Origin: Vibrionales bacterium SWAT-3
GTDB taxonomy: Bacteria > Pseudomonadota > Gammaproteobacteria > Enterobacterales > Vibrionaceae
Direction of reading: 5' to 3'
Assembly: GCA_000169995.1 (NCBI GenBank)
Contig: AAZW01000004.1
Location: 118,777 to 182,776, forward strand
Length of the DNA: 64,000 bases
Of this stretch, positions 21,945 through 30,001 are shown one piece after another; within the stretch, counting starts at the first letter, position 1, and every line of letters begins with the position of its first letter. The position numbers and the translations under genes were made by a program. The notes under the pieces were generated by a model. The model had not been told where the DNA came from. It made no database searches and worked only from the letters and a program-made list of their open reading frames with translations.

Positions 21945-22940
21945 ATGAAACGCGCAATCTTTACCTCGATTACTGCCCTCGGCTTAACGCTGTCTAGCAT
22001 GAATACCTTTGCAAGCAATGTGATCCGCCTTGCTCATGACAGCCAAGAAACATCACCCGTCCATAAAGCAATGCTTCACTTCGAAAAAGAGTTGGAATCT
22101 CGCTCTAACGGAGAGCTTGAAGTTGAAATCTACCCTGCCCGTCAACTGGGCGATGTAAGAGAAACCACAGAGCTTGTTCAGCAAGGTAACTTACAGATTA
22201 CGTTTGGTGCATCAGTGCTGCTTTCGCCTTACGTACCTGAGTTCAACGTACTTGATGTCTTCTATCTGTTTGAAGACGAAGCGCAAGCACACAAAGCATT
22301 GGACAGCGACAAGATCGGCAAACCACTTCTTAATTCAATGGAGTCAAAAGGCTTTCATGGATTAGGTTTCATGGAAGTTGGCTTCCGCAGCATCACCAAT
22401 AACAAGCAACCGATTAACAGTATTGAAGACTTGAACAGCTTAAAGATTCGTTCAGCGTCTAACCCAACACAAATCAGTGCTTGGAAATCGGTAGGTACGG
22501 CACCGACACCGCTTTCTTGGGGTGAGATCTTCACTTCGTTACAACAAGGCTTAATCAATTCACAAGAAAGCGCGGTTTACTCTATTTACGCTGAGCGTTT
22601 TTATGAAGCACAAGAGTACCTATCGCTCACTAACCATATTTACACTAACTACGTGCTATTCATGAATAAAGAGTTCTGGGATTCTCTACCGAGTGATCAA
22701 CAGGCACTTATCAACGAAGTAAGCCAAGAAACCATCGCGGTACAGCGTGATCTTGCAGCGAAACAGAACCAAGAAGTCATCAAAGAGCTTGAAGCGAAAG
22801 GCATGACAGTAAACGTAGTACCAACAGACGTTCGTGCTCAAATGAAAGAAAAGATGAATGCAGCGGTTTACCAAGAGCTTCGTAGCAAAACTGGCGAAGC
22901 GCTATTCGACAGTGTGATTACAGAAATAGAGCAACTCTAA
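21945..22940 (+). CDS. TRAP transporter solute-binding protein (DctP family)
   Basis: A 331-residue periplasmic binding protein. Residues 1-23 form a Sec signal peptide (MKRAIFTSITALGLTLSSMN, cleaved after FAS). The mature protein shows DctP features: IRLAHDSQETSPVHKAM at the start, the GFRSITNNK segment, and LKIRS with the arginine that usually holds a substrate carboxylate. This points to an organic acid as ligand. It is the first gene of a dctPQM operon with a GGAAGAACG ribosome site. Confidence 0.94.
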   Translation: MKRAIFTSITALGLTLSSMNTFASNVIRLAHDSQETSPVHKAMLHFEKELESRSNGELEVEIYPARQLGDVRETTELVQQGNLQITFGASVLLSPYVPEFNVLDVFYLFEDEAQAHKALDSDKIGKPLLNSMESKGFHGLGFMEVGFRSITNNKQPINSIEDLNSLKIRSASNPTQISAWKSVGTAPTPLSWGEIFTSLQQGLINSQESAVYSIYAERFYEAQEYLSLTNHIYTNYVLFMNKEFWDSLPSDQQALINEVSQETIAVQRDLAAKQNQEVIKELEAKGMTVNVVPTDVRAQMKEKMNAAVYQELRSKTGEALFDSVITEIEQL

Positions 22941-22985
22941 TTCTCTGATCACGATTGCTAGCCCTTCATGGGTGCCCGTTATTGA

Positions 22986-23053
22986 CTCAGGCTTTGAGGC
23001 TTTGTTTTAAAGCAGCTTTATTGCTTTACAGACAAACAGCTTTAAAGCCTGAG
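22986..23053 (+). repeat. Stem-loop between dctP and dctQ
   Basis: CTCAGGCTTT (22986-22995) pairs perfectly with AAAGCCTGAG (23044-23053). The loop contains more self-complementary AAAGC/GCTTT stretches. It lies in the 168-bp gap between the binding-protein gene and the membrane genes, where such structures often protect the upstream mRNA so that more binding protein is made. Confidence 0.6.
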
Positions 23054-23108
23054 ATGCAGTTCATTCATTGGCATTCAATGCCCTTTTCAACACTCTTTGG
23101 AGTTACGT

Positions 23109-23672
23109 ATGAAATGGTTTCGCCTGTTCGACCGATACTTCGAACCAACACTGATCGTACTTTCTATCTCGTTGATGACCGCTCTACTCTGTTTACAGAT
23201 AGCATTGCGCCTATTTGACGCTTCAATTGCTTGGGCAGAAGAACTTGCCCGCTACCTTTTCGTTTGGGCGATGTACTTAAGCATCAGCTACTGTATTCGT
23301 GATGATCGACATATTCGCATTCGCCTATTCATAGACAAACTACCGGGTAATCTAACCCACTACAGTTTAATTCTTTCAGACCTTATCTACCTTGCCTTCA
23401 GCTGTACCGTTGCCTGGTTTGGTTTCAAAGTGATTGGTCGAAGCCTGAAACTGGGCCAAATCGCTCCAGCAATGGAAATCCCGATTGCGTGCTTGTATGC
23501 ATCCGTTCTGGTGTGTGCGGTATTAAGTTCTATACGCTTGGTAGTCAGCATCAACAAACGTATCTCAGTCATTGCTTATTCACCAAAACCTGTTCGACTA
23601 ACGCAACACCGTTACCGTCACTTGAAAGCAAAACACCGTACTTCTAACCGCTTGTTGGAGCTAAGCTTATGA
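23109..23672 (+). CDS. TRAP transporter small permease (DctQ family)
   Basis: A 187-residue inner-membrane protein with four predicted membrane helices (the first around FEPTLIVLSISLMTALLCLQIAL) and the DctQ signature WAEELARYLFVWAMYLSISY. The ATG at 23109 is preferred over TTG at 23097 because TTGGAG serves as its ribosome site. It overlaps dctM by 4 bases (ATGA). The C-terminal tail is basic and cytoplasmic. Confidence 0.9.
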   Translation: MKWFRLFDRYFEPTLIVLSISLMTALLCLQIALRLFDASIAWAEELARYLFVWAMYLSISYCIRDDRHIRIRLFIDKLPGNLTHYSLILSDLIYLAFSCTVAWFGFKVIGRSLKLGQIAPAMEIPIACLYASVLVCAVLSSIRLVVSINKRISVIAYSPKPVRLTQHRYRHLKAKHRTSNRLLELSL

Positions 23673-24949
23673 CCTCTGCTTTGTTATTTGGTAGTTTCGG
23701 ATTTCTGCTTCTTATTGGCGTTCCCGTAGGTATCGCACTCGCAGGTGCCAGCATGCTGGCAATCTTGAGCCTACCCTTCTTAAATATTGAATTTTTAGTT
23801 CAGGGCTTAGTGACAGGCCTAGACTCTTTCCCACTATTGGCGGTAGTACTCTTCACATTGGCCGGTAACCTAATGAGCCAAGGCGGTATATCAAAACGTC
23901 TTTTGCATGTTGCTGAAGTCTTCTTTGGTCACTTCACCGGTGGCTTGGGGATTGTGGCTATCGTTGCGTGTATGTTCTTTGCCTCGATCTCTGGTACAGG
24001 TTCAGCAACCGTTGCGGCTATTGGCTTAACCATAATTCCATCTATGGTTAAAAAAGGCTACGACCGAAGCTTTGCTGGTGCCTTGATTGCTTCTTCCGGC
24101 GGTATCGGTGTGATTATTCCACCGTCTGTTGTGATGATCGTGTATGCCATTACTGCAGAAGTGTCCGTAACGAAAATGTTCATGGCTGGTATTCTCCTTG
24201 GGGTTGTCGTCGGACTCGTCCTTATCGGTTACTGTTTGATCGTCTCTAAAATCCGTGGCTACAAAGGTAACGATAAGAAAGCTACATGGCCTGAGAGAAT
24301 GGCAGCACTTAAAGAAGCGATTTGGGCAATGCTATTACCCGTAATCATTCTTGGCGGCATCTACTCTGGTGTATTCACGCCAACTGAATCTGCGGCGATT
24401 GGTGTGTTATACGGGTTGTTTTTCGGCATGTTTGTTTACAAAGAGCTGGATTACAAAAAGGTCATGAAGATCATTTTAGAATCTTCGTTATTGGTAGGTG
24501 CAGTACTTGTGATTGTGGGCGCTTCAGTTACCTTTGGTCGAATCCTAACGCTTGAGCGTCTGCCAACTGAAATCGCACAGTTCATTCTCTCTATCACGGA
24601 AAACAAGCTGCTCATCTTGCTATGTATCACCGCACTGCTACTGATCGTTGGTACATTCATGGAGACATTAGCGGCGATTGTTATCTTAACTCCAATCCTG
24701 CTGCCTATCGTGACCGCATTAGGAATGGATCCAATCCACTTTGGTATCGTGATGATTGTGAACTTAGCCATCGGGTTTGTCACTCCCCCACTCGGTGCCA
24801 ACTTATTTATGGCCAGCCAAGTGGGCAACGTGCCGATTGAATCCTTGTCTCGGGCGATTTTAGGCTGGATTGGTGCCATGCTCGTCGCTTTGATGATCAT
24901 TACCTTTGTGCCAGCGATTTCACTGTTCCTTCCAGAACTATTGTCTTAA
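23669..24949 (+). CDS. TRAP transporter large permease (DctM family)
   Basis: A 426-residue inner-membrane transporter with about 12 hydrophobic segments. Typical DctM stretches are SGTGSATVAAIGLTIIPSM, ASSGGIGVIIPPSVVMIVYA and GFVTPPLGANLFMASQV. It forms the ion-coupled channel with DctQ. It is full length and translationally coupled to dctQ. Confidence 0.94.
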   Translation: MTSALLFGSFGFLLLIGVPVGIALAGASMLAILSLPFLNIEFLVQGLVTGLDSFPLLAVVLFTLAGNLMSQGGISKRLLHVAEVFFGHFTGGLGIVAIVACMFFASISGTGSATVAAIGLTIIPSMVKKGYDRSFAGALIASSGGIGVIIPPSVVMIVYAITAEVSVTKMFMAGILLGVVVGLVLIGYCLIVSKIRGYKGNDKKATWPERMAALKEAIWAMLLPVIILGGIYSGVFTPTESAAIGVLYGLFFGMFVYKELDYKKVMKIILESSLLVGAVLVIVGASVTFGRILTLERLPTEIAQFILSITENKLLILLCITALLLIVGTFMETLAAIVILTPILLPIVTALGMDPIHFGIVMIVNLAIGFVTPPLGANLFMASQVGNVPIESLSRAILGWIGAMLVALMIITFVPAISLFLPELLS

Positions 24950-24963
24950 GCGTACCCATCAAC

Positions 24964-24999
24964 AAAGCCACTCAATATTCATCTTTGAGTGGCTTTTTC
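24964..24999 (+). terminator. Rho-independent terminator after dctM
   Basis: AAAGCCACTCAA (24964-24975) pairs with TTGAGTGGCTTT (24985-24996), followed by T-rich sequence. Confidence 0.87.
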
Positions 25000-25463
25000 A
25001 ATCCAACCATTCCCAAACTTATCGTTGCATGCGAATCCATTTTCAACCAAACAAATCTAAACAAAAAATTAACAACCTGAGTAAAACTCCATCAGTTAAG
25101 AATAATTACTCTAAACTTCCTCTCGTCATCACTTCGATATAATAAATCGTCACAGAGCACTCTCTGGTATAATGCCCACCTCGCCACACTCAAAACAAAA
25201 TCAACAAATACAATTAGTTATGTAGATAAATACTACATTCCAACCTAATTATTTTGTTCATATACACTCGATAAATATAGAACCATTACTCAATTATCTT
25301 ACTGAGAACCGTATTTTGAGAGTTGTTAAAAAACAGATCCAACCCACAATAAAGAAACATACGCAAAACACCTCATTGACACCGTGGTAACAAAGGGCAA
25401 TATTGGATACGTAACCAAAAAACAATCCAATAACTAATTTTATGACGCATCAGGAGGTGATTA
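25000..25463. other. Leader before the SnoaL-like/symporter operon
   Basis: A 464-bp AT-rich gap without a supportable gene. It carries an operator-like site at 25401-25420. A weaker half-match (TTGCATGCGAATCCA, 25025-25039) lies soon after the dctM terminator. Confidence 0.5.
25401..25420. promoter_or_regulatory. Near-match to the cluster operator
   Basis: TATTGGATACGTAACCAAAA keeps the TTGGATACG core and the CAAAA arm of the three better sites, and has the central CG. It lies 44 bp before the first SnoaL-like gene. It differs from the degenerate consensus at positions 2, 14 and 15. Confidence 0.55.
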
Positions 25464-26438
25464 ATGGCTATGGTTGGCTTTGATTCTAAATGGCAAGATT
25501 TTCCGGATTACATATTAGGTATCACTAAAGAAATTTGGGAAGATCGAGGTTTGAGTACCCTACACAACTATTACTCACCTGACATTATCGTCCGTACACC
25601 ACTCTCCATCACCGAGGGAAATGAAAAGGTCATCAGCGCGACCATGGGCACACTAGCCGAGTTTCCGAACCGTACCTTATTGGGTGAAGACGTTATTTGG
25701 TCAGGGACTCCTGAACAAGGCATGCTTTCATCACATCGAATCATTTCAACAGCTACTCACACTAATGATGGTGTATTTGGCAAAGCCACAAACAAAACAC
25801 TTGAGTTTCGAATTATCGCTGACTGCCATGCCATTAATAACCAAATCAATGACGAGTGGATGATCCGAGACATCGCTGCGATTGCAAACCAACTAGGTAT
25901 GACGTCAGAAGAGTACGCTCGTCAACAAATCGAAATAGAGGGTGGGGTTGAGCAATGCCCCTTCCCTTTCACTCCCCAAGTCGACATTCAAGGCCCTTAC
26001 CTTGGTGTAGGGAACGACAATGAATACGGTCAGCGCTATGAAGACATACTGCGACGTGTAATGAGTGCTGAGTTCTCGGTAATACCAAAAGAATATGACC
26101 GAGCTTGTATTGGCGAATACACGGGTGGTCAAACTGCACTCTCTCATAACGAGATCGACCAGTTTTGGATGTCACTGCGCTCTTCATTTCCGAATGCGGA
26201 GTTCAAAATTCACCACCGTATCGGCCGTAATGACGAAATGATGTCACCACGTGCGGCTATTCGTTGGTCGCTACAAGGCAAGCATGAAGGCTACGGCATG
26301 TTTGGAAAGCCTACAGGAAAGGACGTATACATCATGGGAATCAGCCATGCCGAGTTTGGACCTTGGGGTCTACGCAGAGAATTTACTCTACTTGATGAAA
26401 GTGCTGTCTGGAAACAGATTCTCATCCAAATCGGTTAA
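25464..26438 (+). CDS. SnoaL-like protein with two NTF2-fold domains
   Basis: A 324-residue protein made of two SnoaL-like (NTF2-fold) domains, about residues 15-150 and 185-320. The second has the recognisable AIRWSLQGKHEGYGMFGKPTG block followed by GISHAEFGPWGLRREFTLLDE. The fold serves cyclases, isomerases, hydratases and ligand-binding proteins, so the reaction cannot be named. An AGGAGG site precedes it. No signal peptide is seen. A second double-domain relative follows at once, and the two may form a hetero-oligomer. Confidence 0.75.
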   Translation: MAMVGFDSKWQDFPDYILGITKEIWEDRGLSTLHNYYSPDIIVRTPLSITEGNEKVISATMGTLAEFPNRTLLGEDVIWSGTPEQGMLSSHRIISTATHTNDGVFGKATNKTLEFRIIADCHAINNQINDEWMIRDIAAIANQLGMTSEEYARQQIEIEGGVEQCPFPFTPQVDIQGPYLGVGNDNEYGQRYEDILRRVMSAEFSVIPKEYDRACIGEYTGGQTALSHNEIDQFWMSLRSSFPNAEFKIHHRIGRNDEMMSPRAAIRWSLQGKHEGYGMFGKPTGKDVYIMGISHAEFGPWGLRREFTLLDESAVWKQILIQIG

Positions 26439-26455
26439 CTATATAAGGAAGTATT

Positions 26456-27451
26456 ATGTTGAACAGCTTGATAGAAAATTTCTACAGAACCTATTTTAAC
26501 GCTCACTCATCCGAACGAAATCAAGTAGCCCAAGAGATGCTAAATGCTGACGTTAAATGGTGTGTCGCTCATCCGATTAACGACCTCTCTGGTGTCGATA
26601 CGACTGAGCAAGCGTTTCTATTACCGCTAGTAAACTCGCTACCTGATGTTGAACGACGTCCTTCAATCATTATGCAAGGTGAATACGAAGGCCGCACTTG
26701 GGTAAACTCTACTGGTTACTTTGTTGGTACATTTGCAAAACCCTTGTTTGGTATCCCTGCGACAGGAAAAACGCTCTACTTGCGCTACACCGAAATGGTT
26801 TGCACCCAAGATGGTCAAATTATTGAGTCCTATCTAATCCCTGATTTTATCGACGCAATGAACCAAGCTGGTGTTAATCCGTTACGCAAGAGCCTTGGCC
26901 ATGCTGGATTAGTCCCTGCCCCAGCGACTCAAGACGGAATACAGACAGGTAGCACCGCAGCGGAAGAGAGCGAGAAAAGCCAAAAACTAGTGCTAGACAT
27001 GCTGGCTTGCTTAGGTCGATTTGATGGCAAACGCCTTGATTCAATGGATCTAGAAAACTACTGGCATGACGACTTCATGTGGTACGGACCGGCTGGGATT
27101 GGTACGACTCGTGGTATCCAAGGTTTCCGCGACCACCATCAAGGACCATTTGTCTTTGCCTTCCCTGATCGAAGTGTCGATATAGAGCTCAATATTTTGT
27201 CCAAAAATGACTACGTATCCACAGGCGGTTGGCCACACATGCATGGGACACATACCGGCACCAGTGGCTGGTTAGGGTTAGCACCGACAGGCAAGCACAT
27301 CGAGCTTCGCGTTATGGATATCTGGCGTAGAGAAGGCGAACTACTCAAGGAGAACTGGGTCGCTATCGATATCGCACACATCTTAAAACAGCTTGGCTAC
27401 GATCTGTTTGAGCAAATGGAAGAACAATTAAAAGGAACTGAGCATGTATGA
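26456..27451 (+). CDS. Second SnoaL-like protein with two NTF2-fold domains
   Basis: A 331-residue relative of the preceding protein, also with two SnoaL-like domains (about residues 1-135 and 180-320). The family-type blocks are TGYFVGTFAKPLFGIPATGKTLYLRYTEM in the first and THTGTSGWLGLAPTGKHIELRVMDIWRREGELLKENW in the second. The acidic/histidine residues in YWHDDFMWYGPAG may line a pocket. It starts 17 bp after its partner and overlaps the symporter gene by 8 bases, so all three are co-translated. Confidence 0.75.
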   Translation: MLNSLIENFYRTYFNAHSSERNQVAQEMLNADVKWCVAHPINDLSGVDTTEQAFLLPLVNSLPDVERRPSIIMQGEYEGRTWVNSTGYFVGTFAKPLFGIPATGKTLYLRYTEMVCTQDGQIIESYLIPDFIDAMNQAGVNPLRKSLGHAGLVPAPATQDGIQTGSTAAEESEKSQKLVLDMLACLGRFDGKRLDSMDLENYWHDDFMWYGPAGIGTTRGIQGFRDHHQGPFVFAFPDRSVDIELNILSKNDYVSTGGWPHMHGTHTGTSGWLGLAPTGKHIELRVMDIWRREGELLKENWVAIDIAHILKQLGYDLFEQMEEQLKGTEHV

Positions 27452-29177
27452 GTTTGGCGCTTTGAACTGGACAATTCTTGGAACCTATATCGTCCTAACT
27501 TTAGTTATGGGGGCACTGGTTGGTAGACGTGTGACTTCCGCTAACCAATTTGCGTTAGGTGATAAAAATATTCCATGGTGGGCTATAGGTATCTCTGTTG
27601 TGTGTACCTATGTCAGTGCGATGTCTTTCTTGGGGGGACCAGCTTGGTCTTACAAAGAAGGCTTGTCGGTGATCGCTATCCACCTAAACTACCCTTTGGT
27701 GATTTTCTTTATCGTTGCTGTGTTTATGCCGTTTTTCTACAACAACGGCCTCACTTCAATTTATGAGTATCAAGAACGACGCTTTGGTAAAGCTTCTCGT
27801 ATCACTCTGTCTTTAATTTTCTTGATTAAACAGGCGATAAGCTCAGCTGCGGTATTATATGCGACCTCGTTGATTCTCGAGTTCATTACCGGTATCGACG
27901 TCACTTACTGCATCATCATCGTCACTGTTATCGCGCTAATCTATACCGTAATGGGAGGAATTGCCGCCGTTATTTGGACAGATGTCATTCAAGCGGTCAT
28001 TCTGTTTCTTGGCGCGTTCATCATCATCGAAGCCGTTTGGAATGGCATGCCACAACCAATGACTGAAGTGATGCAAAACCTTAAGTCAGACGGTATGACC
28101 AATGCGTTGCAAACCAATTTAGATTTAAGCCAAGTGACCACGGTATGGGCTGGCGTTATCGCAATGACAATGTTCCATACGACTGTGTATGGCGGTAACC
28201 AAATGATGGTTCAACGCTGTATGGCGGCTAAGAATATGGGTGATGCGAAAAAAGCGATGCTAATGATGGGTTACGTTGCTTTCTTCATCTACTTCGTATT
28301 CATTCTATTAGGCGTATTATTTAACGCTTACTACGATGGTAAAGAGTTTGAGAATGGCAATACCATTATCCTGCACTATGCCAGTGAATACGGTATGCCA
28401 GGGCTGATGGGAATCATCGCGGCAGCTATTCTTGCAGCAAGTATGTCGAGCCTAGACTCCGCTTTTAACTCTATGGCTACCGTCTCTGTTACTGACTTCT
28501 ATAAACGCTTCTACAAGAAAAACGAGTCAGAGGAACATTACCTCAAAGCATCGCGTTTCTTCACGGTTATGTGGGCGCTATGTATCATCATTCCAGCCTT
28601 CATGTTTGCAACCAGCACAGGCTCAGTTTTAGAAATACTGAGTAAAGCGGGCTCCTATTTTGTAGGCGCAAACTTCTGTATGTTCGTGCTTGGTTTCTAC
28701 TCCAAACATATTACAGAAAAAGGTCTGTTAATTGGTGTCGCTGCAAGCTTCTTGGCGATTTGGTATGTTGCTGTTGCGACTGACATTGCTTGGCCTTGGT
28801 ACTGTGTTATCGGTGTCTTAGTCAACACTGTTGTCGCTTACGCAGCAAGCTTGCTGCTAACTGGCAAACAAAAAGAAATGCACCTTTATACAGTCAAAGG
28901 TCAGCAAGCAGAGTATGCACGCTTGAACAAACCAATCAAAGAAGATGGTTGGTATGTTGTACCGGGTAAAATCGATGCACCTTGTTGGGGACTACTCGTT
29001 ATGTTTGTATTCTCACTCGTTCTACTTTGGGGGATTAACGAGTTCATTGAGAATGCACCAATGTTGATTAACTTTATCCGAGTCTGCTCTGTTATTGTTG
29101 CTGCAAGTATCATTGGTTACATGATTTACTCATTCAAACGATCTAAGCCATCAAATGAAGTAGAACAAGTCAGCTAA
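27444..29177 (+). CDS. Sodium/solute symporter (SSS family)
   Basis: A 577-residue inner-membrane transporter of the SSS family, with about 13-14 hydrophobic segments. Typical SSS stretches are WWAIGISVVCTYVSAMSFLGGPAWSYKEG near the N-terminus, TVMGGIAAVIWTDVIQAVILFLGA around residue 175 and ILAASMSSLDSAFNSMATVSVTDFYKRF around residue 335 (the last carries the sodium-site serines). It gives the cluster a second uptake route beside the TRAP system. The substrate is not known. Confidence 0.92.
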   Translation: MYEFGALNWTILGTYIVLTLVMGALVGRRVTSANQFALGDKNIPWWAIGISVVCTYVSAMSFLGGPAWSYKEGLSVIAIHLNYPLVIFFIVAVFMPFFYNNGLTSIYEYQERRFGKASRITLSLIFLIKQAISSAAVLYATSLILEFITGIDVTYCIIIVTVIALIYTVMGGIAAVIWTDVIQAVILFLGAFIIIEAVWNGMPQPMTEVMQNLKSDGMTNALQTNLDLSQVTTVWAGVIAMTMFHTTVYGGNQMMVQRCMAAKNMGDAKKAMLMMGYVAFFIYFVFILLGVLFNAYYDGKEFENGNTIILHYASEYGMPGLMGIIAAAILAASMSSLDSAFNSMATVSVTDFYKRFYKKNESEEHYLKASRFFTVMWALCIIIPAFMFATSTGSVLEILSKAGSYFVGANFCMFVLGFYSKHITEKGLLIGVAASFLAIWYVAVATDIAWPWYCVIGVLVNTVVAYAASLLLTGKQKEMHLYTVKGQQAEYARLNKPIKEDGWYVVPGKIDAPCWGLLVMFVFSLVLLWGINEFIENAPMLINFIRVCSVIVAASIIGYMIYSFKRSKPSNEVEQVS

Positions 29178-29209
29178 GTTTCTCCTCAAGCTTAACCTAG
29201 CGACAACAA

Positions 29210-29240
29210 AAAAGGCTCACTATCACAGTGAGCCTTTTAG
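29210..29240 (+). terminator. Rho-independent terminator after the symporter gene
   Basis: AAAAGGCTCACT (29210-29221) pairs with AGTGAGCCTTTT (29227-29238). Confidence 0.88.
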
Positions 29241-29335
29241 TATCTGGAGAACGCTAAAGACACATTCAGCGCTGCTAATAAGCTATAGAAGAGTCGTTTA
29301 AGACGAATAGTTAAGCAGCAATTTAGAACGGTAAA

Positions 29336-29875
29336 TTAGAAGAACTCAATCGAATTACGGCCGCTTTTCTCATCACGTTGAGGCTTTGGCGTGTCCGCTT
29401 TCTTTTTCGCTTTGTTTTCTTTCTTTTTCTCTTTCTTTGGTTCTGCTTTAGCACTCAACATTTCAGCGGTGCTTTTCTTAGATTCTTTCTTCTTAGAATC
29501 CTTTTTAGATTGGCCTTTCTTCGACTTGTTGTCTTTCTTAGCCGCTTCTTTTTTCTTCGGTTTATCTTCTACTTCTTGTACTGGCTGGTCACAGCACACT
29601 ACATAGTATTCTTGGTTGAATTCAAAGAAGTCACCATCGTACATTTTACGACGCTTACGTGTTTCCAGCTCGCCGTTTACCGCAACGTAACCTTCAGAGA
29701 TAACATGCTTAGCTTCGCCACCGCCACTCACTAGGTTCGCGATCTTGAACACCTTGTAGAGCTCAATTGGCTGAGATGAAACATCGACACCAATCGCCTC
29801 GATTTCAATCTCTTCGCCTTCTTCGCCGTGCTCGTAACCTTCGTAGTCAGCGTCTTCGTAATGTTCTTGGTCCAT
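29336..29875 (-). CDS. S4-domain RNA-binding protein with a lysine-rich tail
   Basis: A 179-residue protein. An acidic N-terminus (residues 1-30) is followed by an S4-type RNA-binding domain (about 37-85: IELYKVFKIANLVSGGGEAKHVISEGYVAVNGELETRKRRKM) similar to E. coli YbcJ. Residues from about 105 to 170 are a low-complexity Lys/Glu-rich tail. A role in ribosome or RNA handling is likely by family only. It stands alone on the minus strand. Confidence 0.85.
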   Translation of the reverse strand: MDQEHYEDADYEGYEHGEEGEEIEIEAIGVDVSSQPIELYKVFKIANLVSGGGEAKHVISEGYVAVNGELETRKRRKMYDGDFFEFNQEYYVVCCDQPVQEVEDKPKKKEAAKKDNKSKKGQSKKDSKKKESKKSTAEMLSAKAEPKKEKKKENKAKKKADTPKPQRDEKSGRNSIEFF

Positions 29876-30001
29876 GGTGACCTCTACCTAAATATGTACT
29901 TCTGAAATATTGGGCGCAGTGTAATCTTAAAACCACTAAATGACCATGTTGAATTCAACCTAATCGCCCTTGTTATAAAGAATAGCGCCTCTATTGGCGA
30001 C

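Noticed and set aside
24451..24900. Leftward open frame of 149 codons
   Set aside because: Antisense shadow of dctM, a consequence of its codon use; no independent signal.
29378..29734. Rightward hydrophobic open frame of 118 codons rich in Phe and Leu
   Set aside because: It is the complement of the lysine-rich tail of the S4-domain protein, so the apparent membrane character is an artefact.
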